From: Bacteroidetes bacterium HGW-Bacteroidetes-12
GTDB taxonomy: Bacteria > Bacteroidota > Bacteroidia > Flavobacteriales_E > Vicingaceae
Reading direction: 5' to 3'
Assembly: GCA_002841035.1 (NCBI GenBank)
Contig: PHDR01000119.1
Coordinates: 1 to 7,988 of the forward strand
Length of the DNA stretch: 7,988 bases
Both the position numbers and the translations under genes were made by a program. Below, piece by piece: positions 6,002-7,988 of this stretch; within the stretch, counting starts at the first letter, position 1, and each line of letters starts with the position of its first letter. The notes below the pieces were generated by a model. That model did not search any database and was not told where the DNA came from. It saw nothing but the letters and a program-made list of their open reading frames with translations.

Positions 6002-7098
6002 TAGGGTGCCTGAAAAGCAGGGTTTACAACAAAATCAGTATCGGTAAGCGACAATAAAAATGCTTTTAAGTTCGATTTTTCGGAGGCAGTAAGTTGAACA
6101 CCGCCCTGAAAAGCGAACTCCATCATAGGGTCAACGGTTGGCGATATTTGAACTCCTGTGCTGTAATGCTCCAAAACTTCATCCAGCGTTTGGAATCTTC
6201 CATCGTGCATATAAGGAGCCGTATAAATTAAATTTCGGAGCGATGGCGTTTTAAACTTTCCATTATCTGCTGCATTTCCAGTAACCGCTCCTAAACCTAA
6301 ATCAGTAAAATTAGCATCTAATCCGTTATTGTGAAAAGCATTGTCCGTCCATAAAGGGTTGCCAGCATTTCCATGGCAATGAAAACAATCGCCACCTTGC
6401 TGATCCATAAATAAATTAAAACCACTTGCTTCTTGAGGCGTTAATGGTTCTAACCCCAATAAAAATCGATCAAATTTAGAGTTAGCAGAAATTAACGTGC
6501 GTTCAAACTGAGCAATTGCTTTGGTAACCAAAATAGAATCTATTGTTGTTGTCCCAAAAGCAGCATTAAACAAACTAGGATAGGTTGGGTGAGCTTGCAA
6601 GGTTGCCATAGCATTAACCCAAGTATTGTGCATTTCTACAGGATTTACAACTGGTCCAAAGGCTTGTCCTTCAACACCAATTGCTCTTCCGTCCCAAAAA
6701 TATTTATCAGAAAAATTCCATGCGATATTAAAAATAGGCATCGCATTTCTATTTCCTTGTAAGAGGTCTATTCCTGTACTAAATCGATTGGTATCCACAA
6801 AAGCATTTGATGGGGCATGGCACGATGCACATGATTGTGTACCATTTCCAGAAAGAATAGGGTCAAAGAAAAGCTTCCTTCCTAATGCAATTCCTTCTAC
6901 TGTTTGTGGGTTGTTACTTGGTATTAACGGAGGTGGTAATGTTTGTGCAAAAATAGCAGGAATAACTAATGGAGCAGGTGTTGGAGGTCCTATTGGGATT
7001 GGAGTTGGAGGTGGGATAGGTATAACTTTTTCATTGTCTTTTTTACAAGAATAGAATCCTATCAAAATAATTAGAACAATAAAAAATAATTTATTCAT
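6001..7098 (-). CDS. Diheme cytochrome c peroxidase / MauG-family lipoprotein, MbnH-like
   Basis: Exported diheme c-type cytochrome of the bacterial CCP/MauG family (365 residues). The N-terminus has a hydrophobic stretch and a lipobox-like FYSC with Cys18, so it is likely lipid-anchored, followed by a Pro-rich tether (about 26-48). Heme-binding CASCH lies at 90-94 and CFHCH at 238-242. Trp135, Gln145 and Glu155 (FWDGRA...VEGQAFGPVVNPVEM) have the spacing of Trp94, Gln104 and Glu114 in the Pseudomonas CCP. PYMHDGR carries Met297, the expected sixth ligand of the electron-transfer heme in CCPs and the position that is Tyr in MauG. No His lies between the first heme motif and His157, so the distal His that blocks the resting Pseudomonas enzyme seems absent. 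Just upstream lies an MbnP-domain gene, the arrangement in which MbnH-type enzymes oxidise a Trp of MbnP to kynurenine. A simple periplasmic H2O2 peroxidase is the alternative. Confidence 0.9.
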   Translation of the reverse strand: MNKLFFIVLIILIGFYSCKKDNEKVIPIPPPTPIPIGPPTPAPLVIPAIFAQTLPPPLIPSNNPQTVEGIALGRKLFFDPILSGNGTQSCASCHAPSNAFVDTNRFSTGIDLLQGNRNAMPIFNIAWNFSDKYFWDGRAIGVEGQAFGPVVNPVEMHNTWVNAMATLQAHPTYPSLFNAAFGTTTIDSILVTKAIAQFERTLISANSKFDRFLLGLEPLTPQEASGFNLFMDQQGGDCFHCHGNAGNPLWTDNAFHNNGLDANFTDLGLGAVTGNAADNGKFKTPSLRNLIYTAPYMHDGRFQTLDEVLEHYSTGVQISPTVDPMMEFAFQGGVQLTASEKSNLKAFLLSLTDTDFVVNPAFQAP

Positions 7099-7114
7099 AG
7101 ATGTAAATTTAATA

Positions 7115-7150
7115 AAACAGCCTGAATAAAGTTAGTTATCCAGGCTGTTT
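7115..7150 (-). terminator. Hairpin with U-rich tail between the MbnP-like and peroxidase genes
   Basis: Read on the minus strand, AAACAGCCTG pairs perfectly with CAGGCTGTTT (10 bp, six of them in a G-C-rich core) around a 16-nt loop, then continues TATTAAATTT. It begins 19 bases after the MbnP-like stop and ends 16 bases before the peroxidase ATG. This has the form of an intrinsic terminator, possibly leaky since a promoter for the next gene is not apparent. It may instead be an mRNA stabiliser or processing site. Confidence 0.65.
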
Positions 7151-7169
7151 ATTTGTAAAGATTCAGGGT

Positions 7170-7988
7170 TTAATTATGCACATGATCTAACTCAAAAACA
7201 GTAGCTGCATTTTGTTGCATCATTGTTTGAGCTTGAAAATTAGGCATTAATGCTGTGCTGAATTGGTTCAAATCCCATGTGTTTGGATTTTTAAACCACT
7301 CATCAATATTTACAAACAAATGAATTTCTACTTCAGATGCAGTCATTTGAAATGCAGTTGTAGATAAATCAGCAACACCAAAATTAGGATGAAAAATAGT
7401 ATCGTTGGTAGCGGTAATTTCTCTAGCTGTTCCATGGTGATACGCATAATTAACAGTGGCACTTGAACTATTGATAAATTGCCCTTCTAACTGTAAGTAG
7501 TGATAACCACCTCCCAACATTGCTGGCCAGTTCCAAGTCGCAGCATTAAGGTCTGTATAAAAATTAGTTATATTATCAACGGCAGTAAAACCAAGAGTAA
7601 ATGATATTCCTTCATATTCTCCTTTAGGAAGCGATTGAGCAATTTCAAAAATGTTAGAACCAGGAACGGTTAAATCTATCAATTTATAACCAGTTGTTGA
7701 AATAACATCATGATGAGGATGACCTCTATGAAATTTAACATTAGAGATTAAATAGCGTAATTTACTTATGCTTAGTTGATTTCCAAAAGCATTGGTATAT
7801 TGAATGGTGTTGAAATTAGCTGAAGTAACACCTACGCCATCAAATTTATGATCAAACTCAATAACAACATTTGATTGGTTTGATGGTGGCGGTGGTGGTG
7901 GGGTTGGAGTGGCATAAATACAAGAACCATCATCTTTGTCTGCTTTTTTATCAAAGTTTAAGGCTACTGGATCGGTGCAGCCCTTATC
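7170..7988 (-). CDS. MbnP-domain copper-binding-type exported protein, 5' end outside the window
   Basis: Partial gene: the frame is open to the right edge (272 residues visible), so the signal peptide and true start are missing; the TTG at 7682 is internal. The visible part opens with GCTDPVALNF...DDGSCIY (Cys4 and Cys23), a short disulfide-type motif common in Bacteroidota exported proteins, then a six-proline linker. From about residue 41 it matches the MbnP family: VVIEFDHKFDGVGV, IQYTNAFGN, ISKLRYLISNVKF, PKGEYEGISFTLG and ATWNWP...GYHYLQLEG (Trp152, Trp154), then YAYHHGT (His184, His185) and IHLFVNIDEWF near the C-terminus. MbnP/CorA proteins bind copper through His residues and a kynurenine made from Trp by a partner diheme enzyme; the next gene encodes such an enzyme. 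Unusual is a His cluster FHRGHPHH at 86-93. Which Trp, if any, is modified cannot be told from the sequence. Confidence 0.85.
   Translation of the reverse strand, partial: DKGCTDPVALNFDKKADKDDGSCIYATPTPPPPPPSNQSNVVIEFDHKFDGVGVTSANFNTIQYTNAFGNQLSISKLRYLISNVKFHRGHPHHDVISTTGYKLIDLTVPGSNIFEIAQSLPKGEYEGISFTLGFTAVDNITNFYTDLNAATWNWPAMLGGGYHYLQLEGQFINSSSATVNYAYHHGTAREITATNDTIFHPNFGVADLSTTAFQMTASEVEIHLFVNIDEWFKNPNTWDLNQFSTALMPNFQAQTMMQQNAATVFELDHVHN

Noticed and set aside
5829..6047. 72-residue + strand frame across the peroxidase/glycosyltransferase junction
   Set aside because: Overlaps two well-supported genes on the other strand and resembles no known family.
6626..7054. 142-residue + strand reading frame opposite the peroxidase gene
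   Set aside because: Its Gly-rich end is the antisense of the Pro-rich linker; no family resemblance and it lies inside a well-supported gene.
7170..7682. A 170-residue gene starting at TTG 7682 on the minus strand
   Set aside because: The frame is open for another 102 codons to the window edge and that upstream part holds the first third of the MbnP domain and the DDGSC motif, so the TTG is an internal Leu.

Overview
The window is a stretch of low-GC chromosome that looks like Bacteroidota, most likely a Flavobacteriia-type marine or freshwater organism. The evidence is the family content (a DUF4835/PorD-type protein, the Bacteroidota form of CoaBC, a GCTDP...DDGSC cysteine motif), A-rich leaders without clear Shine-Dalgarno sequences, and two TAnnTTTG promoter -7 elements. 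No tRNA, rRNA, CRISPR array, transposase or phage gene was seen. No gene-free stretch exceeds about 150 bases.

Left part (1-4995, + strand) is housekeeping: coaBC (coenzyme A synthesis), a DUF4835/PorD-like exported protein, recN (recombinational repair ATPase) and fabI (enoyl-ACP reductase). recN and fabI each have a recognisable -7 element with a 34-35 nt leader. The coaBC-porD gap holds two consecutive imperfect hairpins of unknown role. coaBC carries an 11-A homopolymer at the boundary of its two catalytic domains, and Ser where E. coli Dfp has its catalytic Cys.

Right part (4997-7988, - strand) reads from the right edge inwards: an MbnP-domain protein (5' end off the window), a diheme cytochrome c peroxidase/MauG-family lipoprotein, and a family 2 glycosyltransferase fused to a C-terminal Rossmann-like domain. 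The first two match the MbnP/MbnH (CorA/CorB-like) pairing. In that pairing the diheme enzyme oxidises a Trp of its partner to kynurenine, creating a copper site. Here it appears without any methanobactin genes in view. A strong hairpin with a U-rich tail lies between the two genes and could reduce expression of the enzyme relative to its substrate. The peroxidase stop codon overlaps the glycosyltransferase start by one base (TAATG), so these two are probably co-translated. The glycosyltransferase converges on fabI with one base between the stop codons.

The most interesting part of the window is this copper/peroxidase pair. The pairing itself is known to occur widely in bacteria. The details here that are not obviously standard are the His cluster in the MbnP-like protein, the intercistronic hairpin and the coupled glycosyltransferase.
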